A DNA stretch of 64,000 nucleotides from Rugalucina vietnamica. Its lineage: Eukaryota > Mollusca > Bivalvia > Lucinida > Lucinidae. Below, piece after piece: positions 42,991-54,232 of the stretch. The DNA lies in the NCBI GenBank assembly GCA_964017185.1, contig OZ024879.1, forward strand, positions 29,360,956-29,424,955, given 5' to 3'. How positions within the stretch are numbered: position 1 is the first letter of the stretch; the number at the start of each line of letters is the position of its first letter. The notes below the pieces were generated by a model, which made no database searches, was not told where the DNA came from, and saw only the letters and a program-made list of their open reading frames with translations. The position numbers were made by a program, and so were the translations under genes.

Positions 42991-43883
42991 ATCCTAAAAG
43001 AAACCAGAACATTTATATTGTGGGATTAATCTAAACAAAAGGGTCCTGTAAAATAAATTATACCGACCACTTTTACAGCCATTTTGCTTATACAGTGGAT
43101 GTGCTTACCTCTGTTTTTAATGTTCATTGATTTTTACATGTTTATTTATATTTGTTTTAACTATTACCGATTTTAAACCTGGAATTATTCTACTTAAATT
43201 AGTCCACTGATTTGACTGTCATTACAAAGAAGGCCCGTACCGGACCCGGATTAGAATAGGCCGGTCGCTCCCTCATGCGGAACCGTAAAACCCGGTCAAA
43301 AGAGGTGCCACCTGTTTGCCGTGGGTGGATACCCGTAAGCCGGAGAAGAGGATCCTGGAGGTTGAGGGACAGGCCAGAGATCTTCACCTGTCTCAACACG
43401 CCTCTTTGGCCTCGGATTCGGTGTAAACGGGAGGCCGTGGAGGCTCGACACGGTCAATCGGCTGCCATGCCTTGCCCTGAGATCTCTTCTTCCTTCTAAC
43501 TTTTTCAGTATCGAATGATACTCAACCGTGTTCCAACTTTCTTCATTTAATCATCCTTTTCCCTATATCTCAGAAGGCGGTGGTGTAAGGGTCAATCGAC
43601 GGGCTTGTTTTTCGGTATTTCTGGGTTACTTGGGTCTAGGTTGATAGGCAGGGTGGGTACAACGTCTGAATGTTATTTCGGTTTTCTTTATTAGACATCT
43701 GACTTAATATTCATTTGTTGTTAAAGCTTGGGTAGTCTGAAGTACTTTGGAATCTTGCACGGCGAGTATGACGGGTATGTAGCTTTGGCGCTGGAAACTG
43801 GAGAGCCATTTCCGTATAGCGTCCCCTTGTAGGGCTCCAAGGAGGGTGAAGCGCATAGCCGTCGAGACTTAAAACTAAAAAAA

Positions 43884-45107
43884 ATGGATTCAATAGCACA
43901 CAAACGACAACGACCGGACTCCGACGACGATATAGACGCTTCGACACTGTTTAGAGCACAAGAAAATTTTCCAAAGTTTATTATTATTGAGTCAACAAAC
44001 AAAGAAACACAAGTTACATCACTGTCACCTTTCGTTATTGAGAAACAAATTGAATCTATGATAGGTACACCAAAATCTGTGAAGAAATTAAAAAACGGAA
44101 CATTGTTAGTAGAAACAACAAGGAAAATGCAAACAGATATTCTTCTAAAATCAAAAAAGTTCTTCAATCTACCAGTAGAGGTTAAACCACACAAAACTCT
44201 AAACTCTTCCAAAGGCATAATCAGAGACAGAAATCTCAAAGGAGAATCGGAAAAGAACATACTCGAGTACTTGGAAAATCAAGGTGTTACAGCAGTAAAA
44301 CGCTTCACAGTTAAAAAAGGACAAGACACAATCAACACGAATACACTTCTTTTAACATTTGACTCAGTTGTACCACCTAAATCTCTGAAAATCTTTTATC
44401 AAATTATTCCTGTCGATCTGTACATACCAAATCCTTTGAGATGCTTTAACTGTCAGAAATTTGGACACCATGAGGACAAATGCCCAGTTGACCCCGGGTC
44501 AGTCTGTGAAAGATGTGGTATGGGAAACCATGACCATCATACAAATCACTGTAAAAACCCCACAAAATGTGTCAACTGTGGCGGAGCGCATCTATCACGG
44601 TCAAATGAATGCGAAACATGGAAGAAGGAAAAAGAAATCATGCGATTGAAGATAACAAAGAACTTGACATATCTTGAAGCTCGAAAACAACTTGAACAGA
44701 AGCCTGAATTTAGTTTCTCACATATAGTCAAATCACTTGCTGCCAAACCAGAAACCAAAACAGCTGCTACACAATACAGTGTCGAAGACTGTAAGATTAC
44801 AGAGAGTTCAAAAGTTCTCATTGCGAGGAAACCAAACAGAAACAATAATTCTCAAAATCAGAACGTAACATCAAGCAAATCTCTGTCAGAACAAGCCAAA
44901 GTTAGTTCAAAACCAAACCAACCGAGTACAAACGCAAAACCACATTCTGCATCCAGTAGGGTGCAGAAGGGATCAGATGATCCCGTCCAACAGTATAACA
45001 AATTTGGAGCTCTGGCTAATGACGATGCCATGGAGATGGACGAGGTTGCCTCGCGCCCTGGTTCCCGTGGCCATCGTCCTCGGTCACCAATCACAGCTCC
45101 AAAGTAA
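43884..45107 (+). CDS. LINE copy 1 ORF1: nucleic-acid-binding gag-like protein, 407 aa
   Basis: Open throughout. Residues about 60-180 look like the RNA-binding fold common in LINE ORF1 proteins, followed by three Cys/His knuckles: CFNCQKFGHHEDKC (187-200), CERCGMGNHDHHTNHC (208-223) and CVNCGGAHLSRSNEC (229-243). The C-terminus is Ser/Asn/Lys-rich. It packages LINE RNA in the cytoplasm (family role). The first ~185 residues are encoded by DNA about 20% different from copy 2, mostly at third positions. Confidence 0.93.
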   Translation: MDSIAHKRQRPDSDDDIDASTLFRAQENFPKFIIIESTNKETQVTSLSPFVIEKQIESMIGTPKSVKKLKNGTLLVETTRKMQTDILLKSKKFFNLPVEVKPHKTLNSSKGIIRDRNLKGESEKNILEYLENQGVTAVKRFTVKKGQDTINTNTLLLTFDSVVPPKSLKIFYQIIPVDLYIPNPLRCFNCQKFGHHEDKCPVDPGSVCERCGMGNHDHHTNHCKNPTKCVNCGGAHLSRSNECETWKKEKEIMRLKITKNLTYLEARKQLEQKPEFSFSHIVKSLAAKPETKTAATQYSVEDCKITESSKVLIARKPNRNNNSQNQNVTSSKSLSEQAKVSSKPNQPSTNAKPHSASSRVQKGSDDPVQQYNKFGALANDDAMEMDEVASRPGSRGHRPRSPITAPK

Positions 45108-45169
45108 AAGTTTCCAGTCTACATTTAAACAAAAGGTCACGCATTTAAATCTCCTCTCTAAATTATTTA

Positions 45170-48100
45170 ATGGGTAGCAAATATAATATAATACAATGGA
45201 ACTGTCGAGGTGTAAAACCACGTTTTGAAGAACTACTACTTCTTTTGTCACTACTTAGACCTTCTGTTTTCTGTCTTCAAGAAACTTTCCTCAAACCTAA
45301 TGACACGTTTACTTTGAAAGGCTTTAATATTTACAATCACATACACTTGGATTGTCTAAGAGCATCTGGTGGAAGCTCTTTACTTGTCCATTCAACATTA
45401 CCACAACGTCAAATTAAACTTAAAACGGATCTACAAGCGGTAGCTGTTTCTGTTACACTCGAGAAAGAGATAACTTTCTGCTCAGTCTATATCCCTCCCT
45501 CTTATCTTTTAAAATCTGAACAACTTACTTCTTTACTTCAACAGCTTCCTTCACCCTATATGTTGGTAGGTGACTTCAATGGTCACAATGTGCTTTGGGG
45601 TTGTAATGACAATGATCCCAGAGGAGAATTAATCGAGGATTTCATCACGAAAAACGACATTTGTTTGATGAATGATAAATCTAACACTTATCTAGATTCT
45701 GGTAAAGGCACATTCTCATCCCTTGATCTTTCACTCTGTCACCCCTCTCTCTATCTTGACTATGACTGGTCTGTTTGTGAAGATCAACGTGGATCTGACC
45801 ACTTTCCAATTTTGATTGAAAGCGTTCAGACTCATGATGAAGCCCATAATCCCAAATGGAAATTGAATAAAGCAGATTGGGATTTATTTCATACTTTATG
45901 TAATGAGTCCCTTACTGATACTTTTCTCTCTGATTCTTCTCATCCTATAACTGACTTCACCTCTTCTTTAATAAATATATCTGAGAAATGTATCCCCAAA
46001 ACCTCGACGAACCCAAAGAAAAGTAACCCATGGTATAATGACGATTGTAAAGAAGCTATCAAACAACGGAAAGACACTTTGTCGAAGTTCTGCAAGTTCC
46101 CAACGCATGCAAATTTAAATAGTTATAGGAATTCTAGAGCAAAAGCCCGTCGGACTATAAAGTCTGCAAAACGCAAGTCATGGAGAACATACGTATCGAA
46201 TTTGAATTATAAAACACCCACTAAAAAAGTTTGGGACATGGTTAGGAAAATATCCGGTAAATCTAAATCTGCTTCTTATCACCATCTTAATTACAATTTC
46301 AACAATGCGAACGAAACAGCTTCCACAAAACAAGATATAGCAGATACTTTGGCATCACAATTTTGTTCAAATTCCTCAACCAGTCATTATTCGGAGGAAT
46401 TTCAAAAATATAAGAAAGAACAAGAAAAGACTAAGTTAAACTTCAAGTCCTCAAATAATGAAGAATACAATACTCCGTTTAATTTGGATGAACTAAAAGA
46501 CGCCATCAGTAAAGCCCATGATACAGCAACAGGTCCCGACGAAGTTCACTATCGAATGTTAAAACATCTTCCACCAAAATCACTTCTTGCTCTCTTAGAT
46601 ATATTTAATGATGTGTGGGAAACTGGAAAGTTTCCCGAAAGTTGGGAACTAGCCACTATAATACCAATTCCTAAACCTGGAAAAGACCATGCAGAACCTA
46701 ACAGCTATAGACCGATAGCACTTACAAGTTGTCTTTGCAAAACTTTAGAGAGAATGATAAATTTGGTTGGTACTTAGAAAGTAATAACCTAATATCTCCT
46801 GTTCAGTCGGGCTTCCGTTCTGAACGAAGTACCAACGACAATCTAGTAAGACTGGAAACCTTTATTCGTGATGCCTTTGTTGCAAAAGAGCATGCTGTTG
46901 CTGTGTTTTTCGACTTGGAAAAAGCTTATGATACCACCTGGAGACATGGTATTATGCGAGATCTACATGATCTCGGAATACGAGGCAGATAAGCTACATT
47001 TATCGAAAATTTCCTTGCGGATCGTTGGATCCAGGTTCGTGTTGGATCGACTTTATCCGAAAAGTTCGACCAAGCACAGGGTGTCCCACAAGGGAGCATC
47101 TTGTCTACAACATTGTTCAATATTAAGATAAATAGCATAATGGATTGCTTGGATCCTAAAACAGATGGATCATTATATGTAGATGATTTCTGTATGTGTT
47201 ACAGGTCAAAAAGTATGAGAACTATCGAAAGGCACTTACAGCAGTGCATCAACAGAATAGAACACTGGGCCTTACATAATGGTTTCAAATTTTCCAAGTC
47301 GAAAACTCAATGTGTACATTTTTGTCAACTACGGAAAGTACACAATGATCCCGAACTTTATTTATATGGTTCTCTTATTCCAGTAGTTGAAGATTTTAAA
47401 TTTCTTGGAGTTCTTTTTGATCGTAAACTTTCTTTCATTCCACATATCAAGTACTTAAAAGCCAAATGCCTGAAAGCGTTGAACTTACTGAAAGTATTAT
47501 CACACACAGACTGGGGTGCTGATCGCACTGTCCTTCTCCAGCTATACCGTTCCCTCATTCGTTCAAAATTAGATTATGGATCCATCGTATATGGCTCGGC
47601 AAGACCATCATATATCAGTTCTCTTGACACAGTGCATCATCAAGGCCTAAGATTAGCTCTGGGTGCTTTTCGAACATCACCTGTACAAAGCCTCTATGTC
47701 GAGGCTGAAGAGCCATCTCTATATTTACGACGAGAGAAACTTGCCCTACAGTACGCCATTAGAATTGCTGCTAATCCATCAAATCCAGTTCATAAGGTGT
47801 CTTTTCCGCCATATATTTCTGAAGAAGTCGTACAGCTTTACGAAAGTAAACCAAAGGCTATCCGGTCCTTTGGTTTACGGGTTGCACCACTTTTAGAATC
47901 AGCAAACATCCAAAAAGATAAAATAGAAGAACATTTTGTTTCAGAAATACCATCATGGTGCATTAGAAAACCAGAAGTTAATTTGACTCTACATACAGGG
48001 AAAAAATCCGACTCAAATCCACACCTTCTAAAAGAAAGTTTTCATCAACTACAATCTCAATTTATTGACTATCAATGTATTTATACTGATGGTTCAAAAG

Positions 48101-48873
48101 AAGAAAACAAAGTTGGTTGTGCTTATTTTACAAACGGCAATTGCAAAACATTACGTTTACCTGATGGCTCTTCAATTTTCACTGCGGAAGCTAAAGCTAT
48201 AGACTTAGCTTTAGACTTCGTAAATGAAAGTAACTTAAAGGACAAATTTATTATTTTTTCTGACTCTATGTCAGTTCTACAGGCCTTAAACCATACATCA
48301 TCCAAAAACCCTCAAATACAAAAACTATTAATAAAACATCATACCATCTCGGAATTGAAAACAATTATCTATTGCTGGGTTCCCAGTCATATAGGTATAT
48401 ATGGAAATGAGAAAGTTGATAAGAACGCTAAAGAATCGTTAAATCTAGAAGAAACCGTTTTTAAAATTCCTTATGTCAATTTTAAACCTTTTATGAACGA
48501 GTACATCTCTGACAAATGGCAAACAATCTGGAATGGAGCGAAGTTTGATAAATTGAGGGAAGTCGAACCGATCGTTAAACGACCAAAAGCAATTCATAAA
48601 CTTTCGAGACGAGAAGAAATCGTTCTTGCTCGTCTCCGAATTGGTCATACAAGAATAACACATTCCCACTTATTAAAGCGAGAAGATGAACCTAAATGCA
48701 TTGGCTGTGATACACCATTCACAGTTAAACACTTTCTTTTAGAATGCACTGACTTTGCAGCAGAGCGAATTTCTTGTTTTCAAGCTAATAACTTGAAAGA
48801 ATTGTTCAAAGATGTACCCGTTGGAAAGATTTTATCATTTCTTAGACAAGTAAATCTGTTTTATAAAATATAA
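45170..48873 (+). pseudogene. LINE copy 1 ORF2, broken by one frameshift and one stop
   Basis: Endonuclease and the start of the reverse transcriptase are open to about 46760. There a 7-base deletion relative to copy 2 (46762-46771 area) shifts the frame, and TTA has become TAA at 46990-46992. Beyond it YVDD, the thumb region, RNase H and the C-terminal CX2CX7HX4C knuckle remain open to 48873. Only two lesions in 3.7 kb mean recent death. Confidence 0.93.
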
Positions 48874-48989
48874 TTTTTAAATCACCAATCTTATTATTTC
48901 ATATATCGTTTCTTTACAACGACATTTATATCTTACTTAGTGTTACTTTTTAATACCAGTTTAATATATTTTAACGTTTTACCTTGTTA

Positions 48990-49045
48990 GACGCTAATGA
49001 CCCATCAGGGTTGATGCGTCGTTAAACAACAAACAAACAAACAAA
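48990..49045 (+). promoter_or_regulatory. LINE 3' stem-loop and tail
   Basis: GACGC-TAATG-ACCC-ATCA-GGGT-TGAT-GCGTC folds as two stacked stems, then GTTAAACAACAAACAAAC. Identical in copy 2 (59346-59376) and copy 3 (34870-34900). Probably the template recognition site of the LINE reverse transcriptase (inference from other LINEs). Confidence 0.7.
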
Positions 49046-49162
49046 CATTACAAAGAAATATTGGGGCATAAAGTTAGGTAATGATCATGTGACTTTTATT
49101 TTGCTTTTTTGTTCTACTTTCAGATAGTTAGCAAGATCTTGAATAACAATAAACAGATCCTT

Positions 49163-49455
49163 TCAGAGCAGTGAGGATATTAATGAGAAAAGGGGTGGGC
49201 CATACCGCGGTTTCGGCTACTCAAGTCTCATCAGTGACCCTTTAGATTTGGCAACATGGAGCCAAAGAGAATTGCAGTTAATTTGAAACTTTCAAGATTA
49301 TAGTCAATACAAAGACTAGTATTATATAACTGGGACCAAATATATTAAACATTGGTTAGAAAATATATCTGAACCGATCATAAATTTCTGATATCTCAGA
49401 ATACCCTTGCTGATCTCAAAGGACCTAACGGAAACTATAATCTACATTGAGCACT
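49163..49455 (+). repeat. Dispersed repeat E, copy 2
   Basis: Contains GAGCAGTGAGGATATTAATG, CATACCGCGGTTTCGGCTAC and TCTCAGAATACCCTTGCTGA; see 29803 and 60160. Confidence 0.7.
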
Positions 49456-49521
49456 CTTGTAGTCTATAAAGCTTGTTGTAACTCTTTATTAGCAAGTCAA
49501 AGAATTTGCAAATACACCAAT

Positions 49522-49752
49522 GAGCTGCCACATGAGAAAACCAATGATTTGCCTAGGCGAAAACAAAGGCGCAGATCAGCTTCGCAGTTACTTCGCAGTT
49601 TCAGCGCCTTTGTTTTCGCTAATCGGATAGCACAATTCCTCCTCTACTTAACTCCAAAATTTCAAGCTTCTAGCCTGCTTCTGTAGCTGTACAGGCCGGT
49701 TTGTGTCAGACATGTTCAAAAACCATATTCTTGGTTTTCCAACAGACGGCTC
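49522..49752. mobile_element. Miniature foldback element with palindromic core, copy 2
   Basis: Same ends and core as 37875-38104: GCGAAAACAAAGGCGCAGAT at 49557 and GCGCCTTTGTTTTCGC ending 49619, with the loop partly rearranged. Outer ends GAGCTGCCACATGAGAAAAC and inverse GTTTTCCAACAGACGGCTC. Confidence 0.7.
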
Positions 49753-50495
49753 AAATGCAAGCGACTTCAGAGTCTACAGAAACCTACATAAAGTCATTGG
49801 AACTCCATCCAAAACATTTATATACATCATATGGCATGTTGTTTGTTTGTAATTGATGCGTCAATCAGGATAGCGTTTAGTACCTTTTATCATTTTCGGA
49901 CTCAGGCAAATTGTCACTTGTGACAAAAAGGGCACAGTTTTGTCAATTTTCAATGTTCTTGTTGTGCGTTCTTATCACCTTTCATCTCAACACTTGTTAT
50001 CAGAAAAATGCAAAATCGAAATTAGAAAGCTAAATAAAAATGCAATGCGACTGGGAACCAGATACCATATGGGTACCTGCCCATGCTCGGGCTAAGGATT
50101 GGCTAGGGCGACTGCTGGCTCAGGCTTGGCTAGGGCGGCTGTAGGCTCAAGGTCGGCTAGGGCGGCTGCTGTTCTAGCTTGTAGAACTAAAGTGGATAAA
50201 ATAGCTTACATCAAAATTTTAAATATTTCCTTAGCAGCCAAATCATAAACATATGTTTATTCGATCCTGCCAGTTTCAGTGATGAAAGGCAAATTACTGT
50301 ATATGTAATTGGTGGTTATGTACATTAGTTCAGCTCATGTTTGGTCAGCAGGTCATTTTTATCCATCGTTACATCATGATTTCTCTTAACATGCAATATA
50401 GCATGCAATACAGCCTGCATATACGTATTATTGCAGTATGATTTGGAGATTCTCTCTTTATCAATAAATTAATTGCTAAGTACCTTCTACAATAT
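49753..50495. other. Unassigned DNA
   Basis: 50100-50170 has three imperfect repeats of GGCTAGGGCGGCTGCTG-like text. Nothing else recognised. Confidence 0.45.
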
Positions 50496-50497
50496 CT

Positions 50498-50688
50498 AGT
50501 TCTGCTGGCTAAGCGTGACAAATGGAACCGTTGCACACTTCTTTGGGGCCTTCTTCCCATTTACCACCACCTGGAACCGGAATGTGTAGGCAGAGGCAGT
50601 ACATCCAGGGCCCCTAACGTGCTCTTGAAGCCGCGCATCGTTTACCCAAGTGCACCAACTGGCTTCTGGGGGTCGTATGTGCACCTTC
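50498..50688 (-). other. Candidate terminal coding exon, unrecognised
   Basis: The minus strand after ...AATGAGAAG reads VHIRPPEASWCTWVNDARLQ, EHVRGPGCTASAYTFRFQVV and VNGKKAPKKCATVPFVTL before a stop. It is clearly GC-richer than the flanks and has coding-like composition, so it may be the last exon, or a fossil exon, of a host gene. I do not recognise the family, and the upstream acceptor is weak. Confidence 0.3.
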
Positions 50689-50901
50689 TCATTATTATAA
50701 ATCATTATTATAAAGCCGGAGTACAGCTTCTCTCTAAAATGAAAATGTATACTTCCCTTTTTAAGATTTACAATTTTCATTACAGTTGATGTTATACAAG
50801 TATTTTTTTCTTACAACATACTTTTGCATTCTACACTGTACAGACAAACCACCGGAAAAAATGGATATTGTCAGAGGTTTGCAGTTCCTAAAATGCCTTC
50901 A

Positions 50902-51177
50902 GGGCCCCCGCCCATCGAGGCCTAGGAGAAATAGATGGGTTGCTTGTGCCTCCAGGCAAAGCTTCTTATCTACTGACCGACCATCTGATTACTGGTTAAC
51001 CGCTCATGTCTGAGCCTGCCCAGGAAAAGTGGTGTAGCCAAACCATCCATACATATAAGCCTCATTGGCTTGGTTGGATGGTTATAATTCCTAATGTTGG
51101 GAAAAAGTCCCATAAAATGGAGGCAACGTCCCAACATGACCATTACTGTTAAAGAATCAATTCAAACAAACAAATAA
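50902..51177 (+). mobile_element. SINE-like repeat A, copy
   Basis: GGGCCCCCGCCCATCGAGGC ... CTGCCCAGGAAAAGTGG ... GGAGGCAACGTCCCAACATG, tail AATTCAAACAAACAAATAAA. A middle segment is missing relative to 29454-29765. Confidence 0.8.
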
Positions 51178-51628
51178 AAATCAAATGCCATTAAAAGTTG
51201 AAAATTTACAAATGATTTTATAGTCTAAATCAAGCCTGATAAGGGCTTTATTTTATATTTATTGTGGAAATGATTGAAAGAGTAAGCAATGCAAAAACTG
51301 TATTGCTTGAGCTGACTTGAGTTCTCATACGTAAAATGCAATTGTAAATGTCACTATTGGAGTGCTTTAAAGTGTTTTCTTTTCAATTATGATAATTATT
51401 TATGCCTTTAAGTATAGTAGTGGTTTATTATAGTAGTTGTTCAGTATAGCCTGTCAAACCAATAATCAGGTTGGGAAAAAATCGATTTCGGGCTTTTTTA
51501 GCCCATTTGGTCTATGACAGAGCTAACGGTCAATATAAAAGCGAGAATTTCGTGCGTGTTTGTATCTGCTCGGCATATACACAAAGAGTCGCACAATGGT
51601 AAGTGTGTTCCGATATTCTTTATATTAG

Positions 51629-51877
51629 TGTGTAGGATGCCCCCGTGGCCGAGCGGTTAAGAGCGTTGTTTCTTAATCACTCGATCATCTCACCGCTGGT
51701 GTCTGGTGTGGGTTCGAGCCCCGCTCTGGCCACATGTGAGACAAGCCAAGTTCTGCTTGCGGGTGTGTCAGGTGGTTTTTCTCGGGGGTTCTCCTGTTTT
51801 CGCCCCACCTACTGATTGGCCCGTCTCATATGAGCTGAAATAATCTTGAAAGGGACGTACAACTGAATTTAAAAAAA
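51629..51877 (+). mobile_element. tRNA-derived SINE, full length
   Basis: CCCCCGTGGCCGAGCGGTTA head, box B GGTTCGAGCCC, body ACAAGCCAAGTTCTGCTTGC and GGTGTGTCAGGTGGTTTTTC, end GAAAGGGACGTACAACTGAA plus poly(A). ATATTAG at 51622-51628 and 51878-51884 is the likely target duplication. Same family as 28250-28520. Confidence 0.85.
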
Positions 51878-52061
51878 ATATTAGCGTATATGATTACATA
51901 TAAAAAGTAATTAAAATGTGATTCCACTGTTGCCATAAAATTACGAAAAGTAAATTCCGTTTTCCAAAATTAAAGAAAATATATTAAAATAACATCTTCG
52001 AACTGTTTCATATGCCGATTATTCTTCAAGGAATAAAACAGGAATAAAACATAGTTGCTTT

Positions 52062-52370
52062 GGGCCCCGCCTATTTGGCCTAAAGAAATAGATGGGCTTC
52101 TTGTGTCTCCAGGCAAAGCTTCTTCGCTACTGACTGACCGACTGATTACTGGTTATCCGACCAGGGTCTGAGCTTGCCCATGAAAAGTGCTTTCATGTCA
52201 AACCTTCCATACATATAAGCCTTTTTGGCTTGGTTGTGTGGATATTTCAAGCAGTTGTTGGATATCATGACATCCTCATTTTGGGTAAAAGTCCCATAAA
52301 GTGGCGGCAACGTCCCGACATGGCCTTGGCTGTTGACTGGGACGTAAAGCATTAATTCAAACGCTTCTGT
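52062..52370 (+). mobile_element. SINE-like repeat A, copy
   Basis: GGGCCCCGCCTATTTGGCCT to GGGACGTAAAGCATTAATTC, near full length, no poly-CAAA tail. Confidence 0.8.
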
Positions 52371-52725
52371 CTGTAAAAAGGACATCGCATCTGTCTTGGA
52401 GCGAAGATAAATGTCAATTCAACATCTGTCATCTACGACTTCAGCCAATCCACGGTAGAAAAGAAGAGACATAACATTGATCTAGGTAAAAGTCTGACAC
52501 GGTTTCCGCTATTTTTCTGATTCCTTCAAACTAATCAGTTTTTGGACATCAAAACTTGCTTAAATGTTAAAAGGAAAATGTAAAAGGAAAATGTGGTATA
52601 AGGTTATACACAATAAAGCATTATCATGTTATTTTAGAACCGATTACACCCTGATCAGTCTTCACTCAGACGCTGAAACACTAGAAGCGTGGGTTGGTGT
52701 ACATACGGAATAATCTCAGTCATTT

Positions 52726-53010
52726 TCATTACGAAAACTTGCCCATGCAATAAACAGAGATTTTTTAGCTTAAAAATTTGAAAATTTTCAGCTGAAAAAT
52801 TTTGATATTTTTCTTATTTTTGCTCAAAACATTGATTGTGGGTACACGTTAGCTCGCGGTTCTAACGAGTACCCACAATCTATGTTTTGGAGCAAAAATA
52901 AGCAAAATAGGCATACCCCTGCAAACCCCAGTTTTGCTATATAAAAGGGGTTTAAGGGGGAATACATGTCACGGACATGTTTTCCTGATGATTATTATTT
53001 GAAGGTCGGG
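52726..53010. repeat. Foldback repeat F, copy 1 (partial)
   Basis: Starts CATTACGAAAACTTGCCCAT, then a hairpin around 52830-52895 (ATTGTGGGTACACGTTA / TAACGAGTACCCACAAT), then ATACCCCTGCAAACCCCAGT and CACGGACATGTTTTCCTGAT. Corresponds to half of 59992-60832. Confidence 0.75.
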
Positions 53011-53319
53011 TGATGAAATTAAAATCATTTTACTAGCCAGCTTCGATATCCAACTCTTCGGTATCTTAGTACATCCTGTTGTAATTTTTGCTGTTTTTTG
53101 TTTTGAACACTTTATAATATTCATTATGACTTTTGCAGGAACAAGGCGCGTTCTGGTAGCTAGAAAGGCCCAGTGTTGTTAAACACAGCGACGTGGACAA
53201 TAAAAAAAGATACGCCGTACAAAGTGACAGACTATATGATGAGGAGTTCCTCATAGAAAATAATGCATTGTTCAATTTGCCAGAATCTGAGCAGTAAAAT
53301 TGACTTAGGGTGAGAATAT

Positions 53320-53581
53320 GGGGCCCGCCCCTTGGGGGCCTAAATACAAAGATGGACTGATTGTGCCTTCAGGCAAAGCATATACACTACTGACTTACCA
53401 TCTGATTACTGGTTAACCGCTCAGGTCTCAGCCTGCCCAGGAAAAGTGGTTCAAGATTCATACGTGTAAGCCTTTTGTTGCTTAGTTGAATGGTCATATT
53501 TCAAGCACTTGTTGGATGTCATGACGTCTTCATTTTGGGTAAAAGTCCCTAAAAGTGGAGACAACGTCCCAACATGACCGT
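53320..53581 (+). mobile_element. SINE-like repeat A, 5' part, split by LINE copy 2
   Basis: GGGGCCCGCCCCTTGGGGGC to CAACGTCCCAACATGACCGT. It resumes at 59398 (CCAACATGACCGTGGCTGTT) after LINE copy 2 and ends near 59450. Confidence 0.85.
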
Positions 53582-54232
53582 GGCCCGTACCGGACCCGGA
53601 TTAGAATAGGCCGGTCGCTCCCTCATGCGGAACCGTAAAACCCGGTCAAAAGAGGTGCCACCTGTTTGCCGTGGGTGGATACCCGTAAGCCGGAGAAGAG
53701 GATCCTGGAGGTTGAGGGACAGGCCAGAGATCTTCACCTGTCTCAACACGCCTCTTTGGCCTCGGATTCGGTGTAAACGGGAGGCCGTGGAGGCTCGACA
53801 CGGTCAATCGGCTGCCATGCCTTGCCCTGAGATCTCTTCTTCCTTCTAACTTTTTCAGTATCGAATGATACGCAACCGTGTTCCAAATTTCTTCATTTAA
53901 TCATCCTTTTCCCTATATCTCAGAAGGCGGTGGTTTAAGGGTCAATCGACGGGCTTGTTTTTCGGTATTTCTGGGTTACTTGGGTCTAGGTTGAGAGGCA
54001 GGGTGGGTACAACGTCTGAATGTTATTTCGGTTTTCTTTAATAGACATCTGACTTAATATTCATTTGTTGTTAAAGCTTGGGTAGTCTGAAGTACTTTGG
54101 AATCTTGCACGGCGAGTATGACGGGTATGTAGCTTTGGCGCTGGAAACTGGAGAGCCGTTTCCGTATAGCGTCCCCTTGTAGGGCTCCAAGGAGGGTGAA
54201 GCGCATAGCCGTCGAGACTTAAAACTGAAAAT

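Larger units (their letters stand above)
43232..49045 (+). mobile_element. LINE copy 1 (I/Nimb-type), full length, recently broken, 12-bp target duplication
   Basis: CATTACAAAGAA at 43220-43231 and 49046-49057 is a perfect target duplication, giving a 5,814-bp unit from GGCCCGTACC to the (ACAAA) tail. About 650 bases of GC-rich 5' UTR, ORF1, a 62-base gap, ORF2 and a 3' UTR with a terminal stem-loop (48990-49020). Nearly identical to copy 2 except for the ORF1 N-terminal block. Confidence 0.95.

Noticed and set aside
43199-43499. Frames of 66 and 74 aa in the LINE 5' UTR, repeated at 53549-53849
   Set aside because: Conserved only because the 5' UTRs are near-identical copies; overlapping opposite strands, no domain.
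51639-51735. Possible tRNA-Ser/Leu gene
   Set aside because: Part of a SINE seen three times in the window, with tail and target duplication.
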